Source of the DNA: Niveibacterium sp. 24ML
GTDB taxonomy: Bacteria; Pseudomonadota; Gammaproteobacteria; Burkholderiales; Rhodocyclaceae
Length of the DNA stretch: 64,000 bases
Reading direction: 5' to 3'
Assembly (NCBI RefSeq): GCF_026586805.1
Contig: NZ_JAPFHA010000006.1
Coordinates: 124,001 to 188,000, forward strand
A program made the translations under genes and the position numbers. The notes beneath the pieces are model-generated. The model made no database searches. It was not told the DNA's origin and was given only the letters and a program-made list of their open reading frames with translations. Positions 33,317-42,659 of this stretch are shown one piece after another. The stretch's first letter is position 1. Every line of letters begins with the position of its first letter.

Positions 33317-36300
33317 TCAGGCCAGCTTCGACATCGCGGCGAGGCTGGCCTTCACCGCATCGAGTTCCTCGACAAGCGCCGGCATCGCCGCCATGGCCTG
33401 GCCCGGCGCAGCGTCGCGGCAAGCACGTTCAAGTACGAAGGCGCAGTCCAGCAAGCGTTCTGCCCCCAGGCTCGCGGCGTTGCCTTTGAGGGTGTGCGCC
33501 GCGCGCGCGGCACTAGCAAGATCGCCGGCGGCCAATGCCGTCTGCAGGCTTTGCAGCGTCTGCTCGGCATCGGCCGGGAACATGGCGGCCAGTTCGTCGT
33601 AGAGCTCGCGCATGCCATCCATGCGTGCCAGGGCCGCCGCCAGATCCAGGTGCGCGCGCGCGCCGCCTGTGGCGGGCGATACACCGGGCGGCACCTGCCC
33701 TGCCTGCGGCCCGGCATCCGTGTGCAGGCCAAAGATCCAGCGGCGCAGCGTCTGGTAGAGCTGATCCGCAATCACCGGCTTGGCGATGTAATCGTTCATG
33801 CCCACGCTGATGCACTTTTCGCGGTCGCCAAGCAGGGCATTGGCCGTCATCGCAATGACCGGGAGCGTCCAGCCCTCGGCGCGCAGCTGGCGGGTGGCCT
33901 CGTAGCCGTCCATCACCGGCATCTGGCAGTCCATCAGCACTACATCAAAACGCCCCGTACGCAGCGCCTTCAAGCCTTCGAGCCCGTTGTCGGCAAGTGT
34001 GATGACAAGCCCCGCCCGTTGCAGGAAACGCGTTGCCACCTCCTGGTTGAGCGGGTTGTCTTCGATCAGCAGCACCGCCTTGCCGGCAAGCGACAGCGCC
34101 TCGGCTTCCGGCGCGCCTTGAGGCTTGGCGGGCAGCGCCGAGGCCGGGGCTTCATGCAAGGGCAGCTCGAACCAGAAGGTGCTGCCCTGCCCCGGCTCGC
34201 TCACCGCGCCGATGCGCCCGCCCATCAATTCGACCAGGCGTTTGCTGATCGCCAGGCCCAGCCCGGTGCCGCCGAACCTGCGCGTGGTGGAGGCATCAGC
34301 TTGCGAGAATGAGCTGAAGAGCCTGGGGAGGTCCTCGGGCGCGATGCCGATGCCGCTGTCGGTGATTTCGGCGCGCATGCAAGGCCGGCCATCGCACTCG
34401 CAGATCGACATGCCGATCTGCACCGTGCCCTGGCGGGTGAACTTGAGCGCGTTGCTGAGCAGGTTGGAGAACACCTGCCGCACCCGCAGCGGATCGCCCC
34501 ACACCGCCGCCGGCAAACCTTCGGCCGCCAGCGTGAGGGCGAGCGCCTGTTCGGCCGCCACCGGGTCATACAGCTCGCGCAACTCGGCGAGCAGTTCGGC
34601 GGGGGCGTAGGCCACATGCTCGATCGCGAGCTTGCCCGCTTCGATCTTCGAGAAGTCGAGGATGTCGTTGATGATGACCAGCAGCCCATCGGTGGCACGC
34701 AGGGCCTTGCCCATGCACGCGCGGCGCTCGACGTCGTCCGGGGTCTCCAGCGCCAGCTGCATCATCCCCAGCATGGCGTTCAAGGGCGTGCGGATTTCAT
34801 GGCTCATGTTGGCGAGGAACTCGCTCTTGGCGCGACTGGCGCTCTCCGCCGCGTCCTTGGCCTGCTTGAGCTCGGTGATATCTACCCGGAAACCGACGAT
34901 CAGCCCTTGCGCCGTCTTGCGTTCGACCACCCGCAGGCAGCGCCCGTTCGCCAGGCGCTGCTCCACCTGGGTATCGCCGCGCAAATGCTCGGCCAGCCGT
35001 TCGGCCACCCATTCGTCGACACGCCCGATCGCGTCGGCATACGCGCCGCGCTCGGCCCCGTAGCGGATCACGTCTTCAAAGCGCACCCCGGGCTGGATCA
35101 CCGGCGCGGAATCCCGGTAGATGTCGCGGTATTTTTCATTGCAGTAGCGCAGGCGGTCATCGGCGTCGTACACGACGAAGGCTTCGTCGATCGCCTCGAT
35201 CGCCGTCACCAGCATGGTCTCGCTTTCGCGGCGCTTGTCTTCGGTACGCCGCAGTTCGTCGAGCATCGCCAGATGGCCGTTGTAGCCCTGCACCAACTGG
35301 CCGATCTCATCCGGTGAAGTGGCCTGCGGCAAGGGCTGATGCGGTGCGCCGGGGGCGGCCTGCAGGCGGCGGAAGCCCTCGGACACCGCCCGGATCGGCT
35401 GCACCACGTTCTTCGCGTAGCGCAAGGTCAGCATCACCACGCCGATCAGGCCGACCGCAAACAAGGCCAGGGTGGCGTAGCTCAGCTGGGCGACCCGCTC
35501 GGTGATCAGACGACGCGGGGTGAGCGCAACGATGTAGCCACGATCCCCGGCGATCGGGCGCGAGCGCATCAGCACCGGCTCGCCATCGAGCGTGAGTTCG
35601 CGCGATGCGGAGCCCGCGTGCACCAGATCCAGCAGGGCCGGCGCCAGTGCTTCGCCGATCAGGCGCCCGTCTGAATGCAGCGCGACGCGGCCGGCGCGGT
35701 CGATCTGCATCAGCGTGGTCCCCGCCGCGAGCCCGCTGCTGCGCACGAACTCGCGCATGATCTCGTCGCTGAGGCTGATCACCACCACGCCAACACTGTC
35801 AGATCGCCCGGTGTCGGGCGAGAAATGCTGGATCTCCCGGATCACCGTGCTCGCCATGCGGTGCGATGAGGTGACATTGATGTTCGGCCCGATGCCGCGC
35901 CAGATCGCCTGATCGTGCGCGGCTGCCGCTTCGCGCGTGAGGCGCCCCACGAGGGGGTGATCCACTTCGCCGAAGCTGAGCGTCTCGCCAATGTGGAAGT
36001 GCTCGCCCTGGTTCGAGAACAGGTCGATCGCGATGAGGCCCTTCACCCGCACATAGTTGTTGAGGATGTAGCCGACCTGGGCGCGAGTGCGCAGCGCGTC
36101 GATCTGGCTCGCCTGCCCCCCTTCCGCCCCGCGCAAGGCTGCGCCGATCGCCTCGTTGCCGGCGATGTTGGCACTCAGGTCTTCAATCTGATCCTGGTAG
36201 AGCTTCAGGTAGGAACCGAAGACGCCCAGCAGTTGCACCTGGGCCGCTTCGGCCTGACTGACCAGCACGCGGGCGGAGATCTGGTGCGCCACCCCGCCGA

Positions 36301-36376
36301 GCACCGCAAGCGGCACGATGCCGGCCACCAGCAGGTAGCCGAGCATCTTGACCGTGATGTTGAGGGGCCGTCGCAC
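33317..36376 (-). CDS. Hybrid sensor histidine kinase with HPt domain
   Basis: Inner-membrane phosphorelay protein of 1019 residues. TM1 (about 12-30), a periplasmic sensor (about 31-298), TM2 (about 299-318), HAMP-like region, PAS (about 385-505), HisKA with phospho-His H526 in [10 protein letters not shown], and HATPase ([26 protein letters not shown]). REC has acceptor Asp D816 in [16 protein letters not shown] and Lys in IAKP. The HPt has H961 in [13 protein letters not shown]. No output domain is present, so an unlinked response regulator must receive the phosphate. It lies 35 bases after a periplasmic sugar-binding-type lipoprotein gene, suggesting a LuxP/LuxQ- or TorT/TorS-like sensing pair. 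Confidence 0.94.
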   Translation of the reverse strand: MRRPLNITVKMLGYLLVAGIVPLAVLGGVAHQISARVLVSQAEAAQVQLLGVFGSYLKLYQDQIEDLSANIAGNEAIGAALRGAEGGQASQIDALRTRAQVGYILNNYVRVKGLIAIDLFSNQGEHFHIGETLSFGEVDHPLVGRLTREAAAAHDQAIWRGIGPNINVTSSHRMASTVIREIQHFSPDTGRSDSVGVVVISLSDEIMREFVRSSGLAAGTTLMQIDRAGRVALHSDGRLIGEALAPALLDLVHAGSASRELTLDGEPVLMRSRPIAGDRGYIVALTPRRLITERVAQLSYATLALFAVGLIGVVMLTLRYAKNVVQPIRAVSEGFRRLQAAPGAPHQPLPQATSPDEIGQLVQGYNGHLAMLDELRRTEDKRRESETMLVTAIEAIDEAFVVYDADDRLRYCNEKYRDIYRDSAPVIQPGVRFEDVIRYGAERGAYADAIGRVDEWVAERLAEHLRGDTQVEQRLANGRCLRVVERKTAQGLIVGFRVDITELKQAKDAAESASRAKSEFLANMSHEIRTPLNAMLGMMQLALETPDDVERRACMGKALRATDGLLVIINDILDFSKIEAGKLAIEHVAYAPAELLAELRELYDPVAAEQALALTLAAEGLPAAVWGDPLRVRQVFSNLLSNALKFTRQGTVQIGMSICECDGRPCMRAEITDSGIGIAPEDLPRLFSSFSQADASTTRRFGGTGLGLAISKRLVELMGGRIGAVSEPGQGSTFWFELPLHEAPASALPAKPQGAPEAEALSLAGKAVLLIEDNPLNQEVATRFLQRAGLVITLADNGLEGLKALRTGRFDVVLMDCQMPVMDGYEATRQLRAEGWTLPVIAMTANALLGDREKCISVGMNDYIAKPVIADQLYQTLRRWIFGLHTDAGPQAGQVPPGVSPATGGARAHLDLAAALARMDGMRELYDELAAMFPADAEQTLQSLQTALAAGDLASAARAAHTLKGNAASLGAERLLDCAFVLERACRDAAPGQAMAAMPALVEELDAVKASLAAMSKLA

Positions 36377-36411
36377 CGGCGCGAACTCGCGATACCGCTT
36401 TCGGGCAGCGC

Positions 36412-37401
36412 TCAGGGCTGTGCCGCGGCAGTGACCAGGCGGGTGTCGATCACCGTTTCAGGCGGCACCGCCTCGCCGCGCGCCAGCTTGAGCGCCAGCG
36501 CCACGCCCTGGAAGCCCTGCTCGGCGGCCTGCTGATCTACCGTTGCAGTCAGGCGCCCGGCCTTGACCTCGGCCAACGCTTCGGCAAGGGCGTCGTAGCC
36601 GGCCAGCTTCACGCCCTCACGCTTGCTGTCCTGCAGATACTTGAGCACCCCCAGGGCCATCATGTCGTTGGCGGCAAACACGATCTTGACCTGCGGATGC
36701 TTGGCGAAGATTGCCTTGCTCACTTCGTAGGCCTCGTCGATCTTCCAGTTCGCCGTTTCCGACGCAACCACCGTGACCGCCTTGTTTTCAAGCAGCCCCC
36801 GGCGGGCGCCTTCCATGCGCTGGCGCGCATTGTCGGCACTGCGAATGCCTTCGATGATCGCCGCCTGAGTCGGCGCCGACACGTCCTGCACCAGAAAGCG
36901 CGCGGCCTTGTAGGCACCGGCATGGTTGTCGACGCTCACGAAGGGCACCGGCGCGAGGCCGGCTTGCTTGACGGCTTGCGCGTCGAGCCGGTTGTCGATG
37001 TTCACGATCTTGATACCCGCATCGGCCGCCTTCTTGAGCGCAGGGATCAAGCGTTGCGAATCGCCCGGCGCGATCACGATCGCATCCACCTTCGCCGCGG
37101 TGAGGTCATTGACCAGCAGGATCTGCTGTTCGATCGAGGTTTCCTGCGCCGCCGTCTTGACCAGCAATTCAATGCCCAGCTCGGACTCGGCGCGGCGGGC
37201 GCCCTTCTCCATCTCGACGAAGAACGGGTTGGTCAGCGTTTTCATCACCAGGCCCACCCGCGGCTTGGCCGCCACCGGGCTCGCCGATTTGTCGGCCGGC
37301 CCCGACGAGGCCGTGGTGGTAATGCTCGGGCCGCTGGAATCGCTGCAGGCGAACAGGCTCAGGCCCAGCAACACGGCTGAAATCAGGCGAAGCAGCTTCA
37401 T
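36412..37401 (-). CDS. Periplasmic sugar-binding-type lipoprotein (RbsB/LuxP-like)
   Basis: A 329-residue periplasmic binding protein of the Peripla_BP_4 fold. A lipoprotein signal has the lipobox LFAC at about residue 19, followed by a Ser/Thr-rich linker. Typical blocks are VGLVMKTLTNPFFVEMEKGA, VDAIVIAPGDSQRLIPALKKA and FAANDMMALGVL. No ABC permease or ATPase genes accompany it; instead a hybrid kinase follows directly, so it is more likely a signal receptor than part of a transporter (inference). Start M 37401. Confidence 0.9.
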   Translation of the reverse strand: MKLLRLISAVLLGLSLFACSDSSGPSITTTASSGPADKSASPVAAKPRVGLVMKTLTNPFFVEMEKGARRAESELGIELLVKTAAQETSIEQQILLVNDLTAAKVDAIVIAPGDSQRLIPALKKAADAGIKIVNIDNRLDAQAVKQAGLAPVPFVSVDNHAGAYKAARFLVQDVSAPTQAAIIEGIRSADNARQRMEGARRGLLENKAVTVVASETANWKIDEAYEVSKAIFAKHPQVKIVFAANDMMALGVLKYLQDSKREGVKLAGYDALAEALAEVKAGRLTATVDQQAAEQGFQGVALALKLARGEAVPPETVIDTRLVTAAAQP

Positions 37402-37583
37402 GGCGCCCCCCAAGGCAGTGATGGCGACGGGCTCGGCACACAGCGGCACCATGCCCCCGGGCGTCGCGATTCGGCCGATACAAGCCTGATCATCGACCGC
37501 GCGGCCGGAAACCTGAGCCTTTGTTGTCTGATTTCGCGCAGGCATCACACCATGCGGCGGCCGTGGCACGCGCCCGGAGGCCC

Positions 37584-37964
37584 TCAACCCTCGTAGGCGT
37601 TGAGCTTGGCGAGGTCGTGGATCTTGATGTGCTTGCCGTTCACCGAAATGAGCCGGGCTTCGGTGAGCGCATGCTGGATGCGGGAAACGCTCTCGGGCGT
37701 CAGGTTCAGGCGCGAGGCAAGCAGCCGCTGGCTGTTTTCCAGGTCGATCTCGGCGCCGTGGCCGCCGGCTTCGTCGGCATTGCGCAGCAGGTCGCCAAAC
37801 AATCGCCGGGTCGACGAGCGCAGCGAACAGGACTCGACATCCTGCCCCCGCGAAGGCAGCCGGATCGACAAACCGGCGAGCATGCGGCGTGTAAATCCGC
37901 CGTTGCGTTCGATCAGTGCGAAAATCGGCGCGGCAGGCGTTTCGGCATCAAGCTGTGAGAGCAC
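37584..37964 (-). pseudogene. C-terminal half of a Crp/Fnr-family regulator
   Basis: About 126 codons align with the dimerisation helix and winged helix of Crp/Fnr proteins: FTRRMLAGLSIRLPSRGQDVESCSLRS, then the HTH segment SQRLLASRLNLTPESVSRIQHAL. The roughly 100-residue cyclic-nucleotide-binding-type N-terminal domain is absent; upstream on this strand the sequence is the start region and body of the divergent EamA gene. A GTG at 37964 could start a stand-alone DNA-binding fragment. It is probably a remnant, though expression of the short form cannot be excluded. Confidence 0.75.
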
Positions 37965-38045
37965 GGGATGTCCGGACAACAGCCCACCGATGACTACCGC
38001 AGCGTGCCGGTGCAAGTCCCCCACGCCCCAAGATACCTGACCCCG

Positions 38046-38909
38046 ATGCCCCGATTCGATCGAGACAAACTTGCCGGCACCGGCTTCATCCTGCTGGCGG
38101 CCAGCTGCTTTGGCCTGATGCCGCTGTTCAGCGCCTTCGCCTGGCAAGACGGCCTGCGCCCGACCGATCTGCTGACGCTGCGATTCGGCCTTGCCGCCGC
38201 CATCTTGTGGGCGATTGTCCGCGTACGGGGCTTGCCGCTGCCGCGCGGGCGTGCGCTCTGGCTGCTGGCCGGCATGGGTGCCCTTGGCTATGCCGGTGTC
38301 GCGCTGTGCTACTTCACCGCGCTGACGATGGCGCCGGCGGTGGTGGTGGCGCTGCTGCTCTACCTCTACCCGGCCTTCGTCACCGCGTTCGCCTGGTTGC
38401 TGCTGCGCGAACGCGCCACGCCGAGACGCTTGTTCGCGCTGGGCTGCGCGCTGCTCGGCTGCGCCCTCACGATCGGCTATGCGCACGGAGCGCAGCCCGC
38501 CGGCGTTGCGCTTGGCGCGCTCGCCGGCCTGATGTACGCGCTCTACACCCTGGCTGGGCGGCGCCTGCCCGCCTCGGTGCCCGCGCTCTCGCAGGCGGCT
38601 GTGGTGTGCAGTGCCGCCTGCCTTGCGATGGCCGCGCTCAGCCTGCCCACCGGCCTGGTGCTGCCGCATAGCGCGGCCGCCTGGGCTGGCGTACTCGCGA
38701 TCGCCTTGCTGTCCACCGTACTGGGCGTCAGCAGCTTTCTGGCGGGCCTGCGCCGGCTCGGGGCCACGCGCTCGGCAATGTTGTCCACCTTCGAACCGGT
38801 GGTCACCGCCGTGGCCGGCATTGCCCTGCTGGGCCAGCCGATCGGCCTCGGCACGCTGGCCGGCGGGGTGCTGATCCTGTCGGCGGGGGTTCTGGTCTTG
38901 CGCGATTAG
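38046..38909 (+). CDS. EamA-family (DMT) inner-membrane exporter
   Basis: A 287-residue membrane protein with ten predicted helices in two repeated EamA halves (ending around LLLRERATPRRL and ALLGQPIGLGTLAGGVLILSAGVL). Substrates in this superfamily are amino acids, sugars or metabolites; it cannot be assigned. ATG 38046 is chosen; an earlier ATG at 37968 would run into the Crp/Fnr remnant. Confidence 0.9.
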   Translation: MPRFDRDKLAGTGFILLAASCFGLMPLFSAFAWQDGLRPTDLLTLRFGLAAAILWAIVRVRGLPLPRGRALWLLAGMGALGYAGVALCYFTALTMAPAVVVALLLYLYPAFVTAFAWLLLRERATPRRLFALGCALLGCALTIGYAHGAQPAGVALGALAGLMYALYTLAGRRLPASVPALSQAAVVCSAACLAMAALSLPTGLVLPHSAAAWAGVLAIALLSTVLGVSSFLAGLRRLGATRSAMLSTFEPVVTAVAGIALLGQPIGLGTLAGGVLILSAGVLVLRD

Positions 38910-38968
38910 CTCAAGCATTGCCAGCGCAGGCCGAAAATACGGTCAGGAGCCCTTGCCGGAGCAGCACC

Positions 38969-40432
38969 ATGCGCACCCCTTTCCTGAGCCTGCTCGCCTT
39001 CACCGCCCTCAGCGCCATCGCCCCGCCAGCCTGCGGCGCCGACTGGCTGCAGATCGCGCGCGAGAAGGGTCGGGTAATCGATCTGGATCGCGACAGCGTT
39101 CTGGCGTCGGATGCCGGCACCAAGGTGGCCTGGGGCCGCATCGTACTCGCCGACGAAGAGGTGGAAAGCGCAGGCTACAAGACGATCAAGGCGCTCAATC
39201 GCTACGACTGCCGCAGCCAGACCTTCCTGACCGTCAAGCGGGTGTACCTCGACAGCAAGGGCCTGACGATTCGCGAAGAGTCCGCCGGCACACAAAAGCC
39301 GATCACGATCCAGCCCGGTACGCTGGACGACCGTTTCTACAAGGAAGTCTGCAAGCCCGCATCGCTGCAGCAACTGGCCAGGATCGCGAATGCGGCCGAG
39401 GCAGCCAGCCAGCGCGCCAAACCCGCTGCGCCAGCACCAAGGATCGAGCGCGCAAGTCCGGCCGTGCGCCACGCCGATCTGCAGATGGTGAAGGACGAAG
39501 CGAAAGCCGAACCGCCGCTACCGGAGAAACCGATCACCGGCAAGCCACTGATCCAGTTGCCGCCCAAACCCGCGCCGCGCGCTGCCGAAGCGCCGGCGCC
39601 AGCTCACGCGAGCGCACCGGTCGCGCCACCGCCCACGGCAGCCCCCAGCAGCACGCCGCGCTACTACCGCCCACCGCCGGCGCGCAAACCCGCGCCCAAG
39701 CCCGCGCCAACCGAAACTGCGGCCCACGCGGCAGAAGCCATGCCGGCTGCGCATGTGCACGGCCACTGGAGCTACGAGGGCGAGACCGGGCCGCAAAACT
39801 GGTCGCGCCTCAAGCCCGAATTTGCCACCTGCGCAAGCGGCACGCGGCAGTCGCCGATCGACATCCGCGACGGCATCAAGGTGGCGCTCGAACCGATCAA
39901 GTTCGACTACAAGCCCAGCTACTTCCGTATCGTCGACAACGGCCACACGATCCAGGTCAGCGTGGGCGCCGGGCTCAACATGCAGATCATGGGCCGCAAC
40001 TATGAGTTGCAGCAGCTCCACTTCCACCGCCCGGCCGAAGAGCGGATTGATGGCCGCAGCTTCGACATGGTGGCGCACCTGGTACACAAGGATCTCGACG
40101 GCAAGCTCGCGGTGATCGCGGTGCTGCTCGATCGCGGTGCCGAGCATCCGCTGATCCAGACGCTGTGGAACAACCTGCCGCTGGAGAAGAACGTGTCGTA
40201 CCAGCCCAGTGTCGCGATCAACCCGGCCGACTTGCTGCCGGCCGACCGCAGCTACTTCACCTACATGGGCTCGCTGACCACGCCGCCATGCAGCGAGGGC
40301 GTGCTGTGGATGGTGATGCGGCAGCCGGTGCTGATCTCGCCGGAGCAGATTTCGATCTTCTCGCGCTTCTACCGCAACAACGCGCGTCCGATCCAGCCGC
40401 CGGGCGACCGCATCATCAAGGAGTCGCGCTGA
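38969..40432 (+). CDS. Secreted alpha-carbonic anhydrase fused to a surface-adhesin-E-like domain
   Basis: A periplasmic CO2 hydratase of 487 residues, about twice the usual length. Signal peptide 1-23; a CNP1/surface-adhesin-E-like domain at about 24-130 (DWLQIAREKGRVIDLDRDSV, with Cys81 and Cys128); an Ala/Pro-rich linker at about 145-260; then an alpha-carbonic anhydrase domain. Zinc ligands are H351 and H353 (QLHFHRPAEE) and H370 (AHLVHKD); the Thr199 region is SLTTPPCSEGVLW. The residue that is Glu117 in human CA II is Val368 here. SD AGGAG-like sequence is weak; ATG 38969 is chosen because it gives the signal peptide. PhoX follows. Confidence 0.88.
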   Translation: MRTPFLSLLAFTALSAIAPPACGADWLQIAREKGRVIDLDRDSVLASDAGTKVAWGRIVLADEEVESAGYKTIKALNRYDCRSQTFLTVKRVYLDSKGLTIREESAGTQKPITIQPGTLDDRFYKEVCKPASLQQLARIANAAEAASQRAKPAAPAPRIERASPAVRHADLQMVKDEAKAEPPLPEKPITGKPLIQLPPKPAPRAAEAPAPAHASAPVAPPPTAAPSSTPRYYRPPPARKPAPKPAPTETAAHAAEAMPAAHVHGHWSYEGETGPQNWSRLKPEFATCASGTRQSPIDIRDGIKVALEPIKFDYKPSYFRIVDNGHTIQVSVGAGLNMQIMGRNYELQQLHFHRPAEERIDGRSFDMVAHLVHKDLDGKLAVIAVLLDRGAEHPLIQTLWNNLPLEKNVSYQPSVAINPADLLPADRSYFTYMGSLTTPPCSEGVLWMVMRQPVLISPEQISIFSRFYRNNARPIQPPGDRIIKESR

Positions 40433-40434
40433 AG

Positions 40435-40453
40435 CTGTAACACGCCGGTAAAC
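40435..40453 (+). promoter_or_regulatory. Candidate Pho box upstream of phoX
   Basis: CTGTAAC-ACGC-CGGTAAA shows two related 7-base half-sites at an 11-base period, the same geometry as the box before the alkaline phosphatases. It overlaps the end of the carbonic anhydrase gene and lies about 85 bases before the phoX start. Confidence 0.55.
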
Positions 40454-40537
40454 AAGCAGCAACACAGCTCCCTGAAGATCACGGCCGCTTGTCGCCCTGC
40501 AATCCGCAGCGCGGCGCCCCTTCAGGAGCTGATAACA

Positions 40538-42592
40538 ATGCAAGAAAAAGACTTCGACGCGATTTCGGTCAACCCGTCCGCGAACGAACACATCGACCAG
40601 GTCGTTGCGCGCACGATGTCGCGCCGCACGATGCTCAAGAACACCTTTGGCTTCAGCGCGCTGGCCTTTCTGGGCGGCTCGCTCAGCGCCTGTGGCGGTG
40701 ACAGCACGGCAGCCCCGACGCCGGAGCCGGTTGCACCGACGCCGCCCGCGCCGGTTGCCATGATGAACTTCAAGGCCGTCGCCACCTCCAGCAGCGATGC
40801 CATCGTCGTGCCGGAAGGCTACAGCCACGCGGTGCTGTACCGCTGGGGTGACGCCCTGTTCGCGAACTCGCCGGCATGGAAGGGCGATGCCTCCGAGAGC
40901 GGCGCCGAGCAAGCGCTGCAGGCTGGCGACAACCACGACGGCATGCACTTCTTCCCCTTCAACGACGCCGCCGGCAAGCCGCGCAGCGATGAAGGCCTGC
41001 TGGTGCTCAACCACGAGTACTGCAACTACGAATACCTGTTCAAGGCCGATCCGGCGCAGACCGACTTCCTCGCCCCGTGGACGCTGGACAAGGTGCGCAA
41101 GGCACAGCATGCGCACGGCGTTTCTGTGGTGCACATCAAGAAGGAAGCCGGCGGCTGGAAGGTGCAAGTCGGCTCCGCCTGGAATCGCCGCATCCATACC
41201 AACACGCCGATGCTGATCACCGGCCCGGCGGCCGGCCACGCCGCAATGGCCACCAGCGCCGACCCGACCGGCACCCTGGTCTTCGGCACCTTGAACAACT
41301 GCGCCAATGGCTTCACGCCCTGGGGCACCTACCTCACCTGCGAAGAGAACTTCAACGGCTACTTCGGCACCACCAGCGGCGCGGATACCCGCAACGATCT
41401 GATGAAGCGCTACGGCCTCTCCGGCAAGAGCTCCGGCTACCGCTGGGAAGAGTTCGACAAGCGTTTCGACTATGTCAGCGAGCCCAACGAATCCAACCGC
41501 TTCGGCTGGGTGGTGGAGATCGATCCCTTCGACCCCACTTCAACGCCGAAGAAGCGCACCGCGCTGGGCCGCATCAAGCACGAGAACGCCGAACTGGTGA
41601 TTGCCAAGGATGGCCGCGTGGTGGTCTACATGGGTGACGACCAGGCCGGCGAGTACATCTACAAGTTCATCTCCGACGCCAAATACGACCCGGCCAACCC
41701 GGCCAGCGGCCGCAACCTGCTCGATGCCGGCAAGCTCTACGTGGCGCGCTTCCTGGATGGCGCCACCACCGGCGATTCGATGGGCGTGGGCGAATGGATC
41801 CTGCTCGACAAGGTGGCCAACCCCACCCTCGCCGCCGACACCCGCTTCGCAACGCAGGCCGACGTGCTGATCATGACGCGCAACGCCGCCGACGCAGTGG
41901 GCGCGACCAAGATGGACCGCCCGGAATGGGTGGCCGCCAATCCGAAGACCGGCGAAGTGTTCTGCACGCTGACCAACAACAGCGGCCGCACCACCACCGA
42001 CGACGCCAACCCGCGCGCCAAGAACGTCTACGGCCAGATCATCCGCTGGCGCGAAGCCGGCAAGGACGCCGCGGCGCTGAGCTTCGACTGGGATCACTTC
42101 GTCATCGCCGGCAACCCGACGATCGCCGCCAACGTCGGCACGCCGAAGGCCGGGTCGGCCAACGTCACCGTCGACAACACCTTCAACAGCCCGGATGGCC
42201 TTGCCTTCGACGCCGACGGCCGCATGTGGATCCAGTCAGACGGCAGCTTCGCCAACACCGGTGATTACGCCGGCCAGGGCAACAACCAGATGCTGGTGGC
42301 CGACCCGACGACAAAGGAAATCCGCCGCTTCCTCGTCGGCCCGGCCGGTTGCGAGATCACCGGTATCAGCTTCACGCCGGATCAGAAAACGGTGTTCATC
42401 AACGTGCAGCACCCGGGCGAAGTGGGCAGCCACCCGAACCGGCCGACGCCGGCCGCCGGCCAGGGGATGGACGACTACATCGCGCGCAATCCGCTCGCCT
42501 TCAGCAAGTGGCCGGACAACGGCGCCGGCGGGCGCCCGCGCTCAGCCACCGTGGTGATCTGGCGCGACGACGGCGGCAAGGTCGGCAGCTGA
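40538..42592 (+). CDS. phoX: PhoX-family alkaline phosphatase / DUF839 protein
   Basis: An extracytoplasmic phosphatase of the PhoX family, 684 residues. The N-terminus has a Tat motif (SRRTMLK, Arg29-Arg30) and a lipobox (LSAC, 49-52), so it looks like a Tat-exported lipoprotein. Family blocks include LVLNHEYCNYEYLF, GTLNNCANGFTPWGTYLTCEENFNGYF, KHENAELVI and FNSPDGLAFDADGRMWIQSDG. PhoX enzymes use Fe/Ca rather than Zn, complementing the two PhoA paralogues. AGGAG lies before the ATG. A terminator follows. Confidence 0.93.
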   Translation: MQEKDFDAISVNPSANEHIDQVVARTMSRRTMLKNTFGFSALAFLGGSLSACGGDSTAAPTPEPVAPTPPAPVAMMNFKAVATSSSDAIVVPEGYSHAVLYRWGDALFANSPAWKGDASESGAEQALQAGDNHDGMHFFPFNDAAGKPRSDEGLLVLNHEYCNYEYLFKADPAQTDFLAPWTLDKVRKAQHAHGVSVVHIKKEAGGWKVQVGSAWNRRIHTNTPMLITGPAAGHAAMATSADPTGTLVFGTLNNCANGFTPWGTYLTCEENFNGYFGTTSGADTRNDLMKRYGLSGKSSGYRWEEFDKRFDYVSEPNESNRFGWVVEIDPFDPTSTPKKRTALGRIKHENAELVIAKDGRVVVYMGDDQAGEYIYKFISDAKYDPANPASGRNLLDAGKLYVARFLDGATTGDSMGVGEWILLDKVANPTLAADTRFATQADVLIMTRNAADAVGATKMDRPEWVAANPKTGEVFCTLTNNSGRTTTDDANPRAKNVYGQIIRWREAGKDAAALSFDWDHFVIAGNPTIAANVGTPKAGSANVTVDNTFNSPDGLAFDADGRMWIQSDGSFANTGDYAGQGNNQMLVADPTTKEIRRFLVGPAGCEITGISFTPDQKTVFINVQHPGEVGSHPNRPTPAAGQGMDDYIARNPLAFSKWPDNGAGGRPRSATVVIWRDDGGKVGS

Positions 42593-42613
42593 CCTCCCGC
42601 CAGAACGGAAAAG

Positions 42614-42641
42614 GCCCGCACAGCGATGTGCGGGCTTTTTT
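42614..42641 (+). terminator. Terminator after phoX
   Basis: A 9-bp stem GCCCGCACA/TGTGCGGGC with a 4-base loop, followed by TTTTTT. Confidence 0.92.
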
Positions 42642-42659
42642 CATTCTGCCGCAGCCCCT

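Noticed and set aside
37965-38918. Minus-strand frame continuing upstream of the Crp/Fnr fragment
   Set aside because: The added sequence is antisense to the EamA gene and Gln/Arg/His-rich; it does not encode the missing sensor domain.
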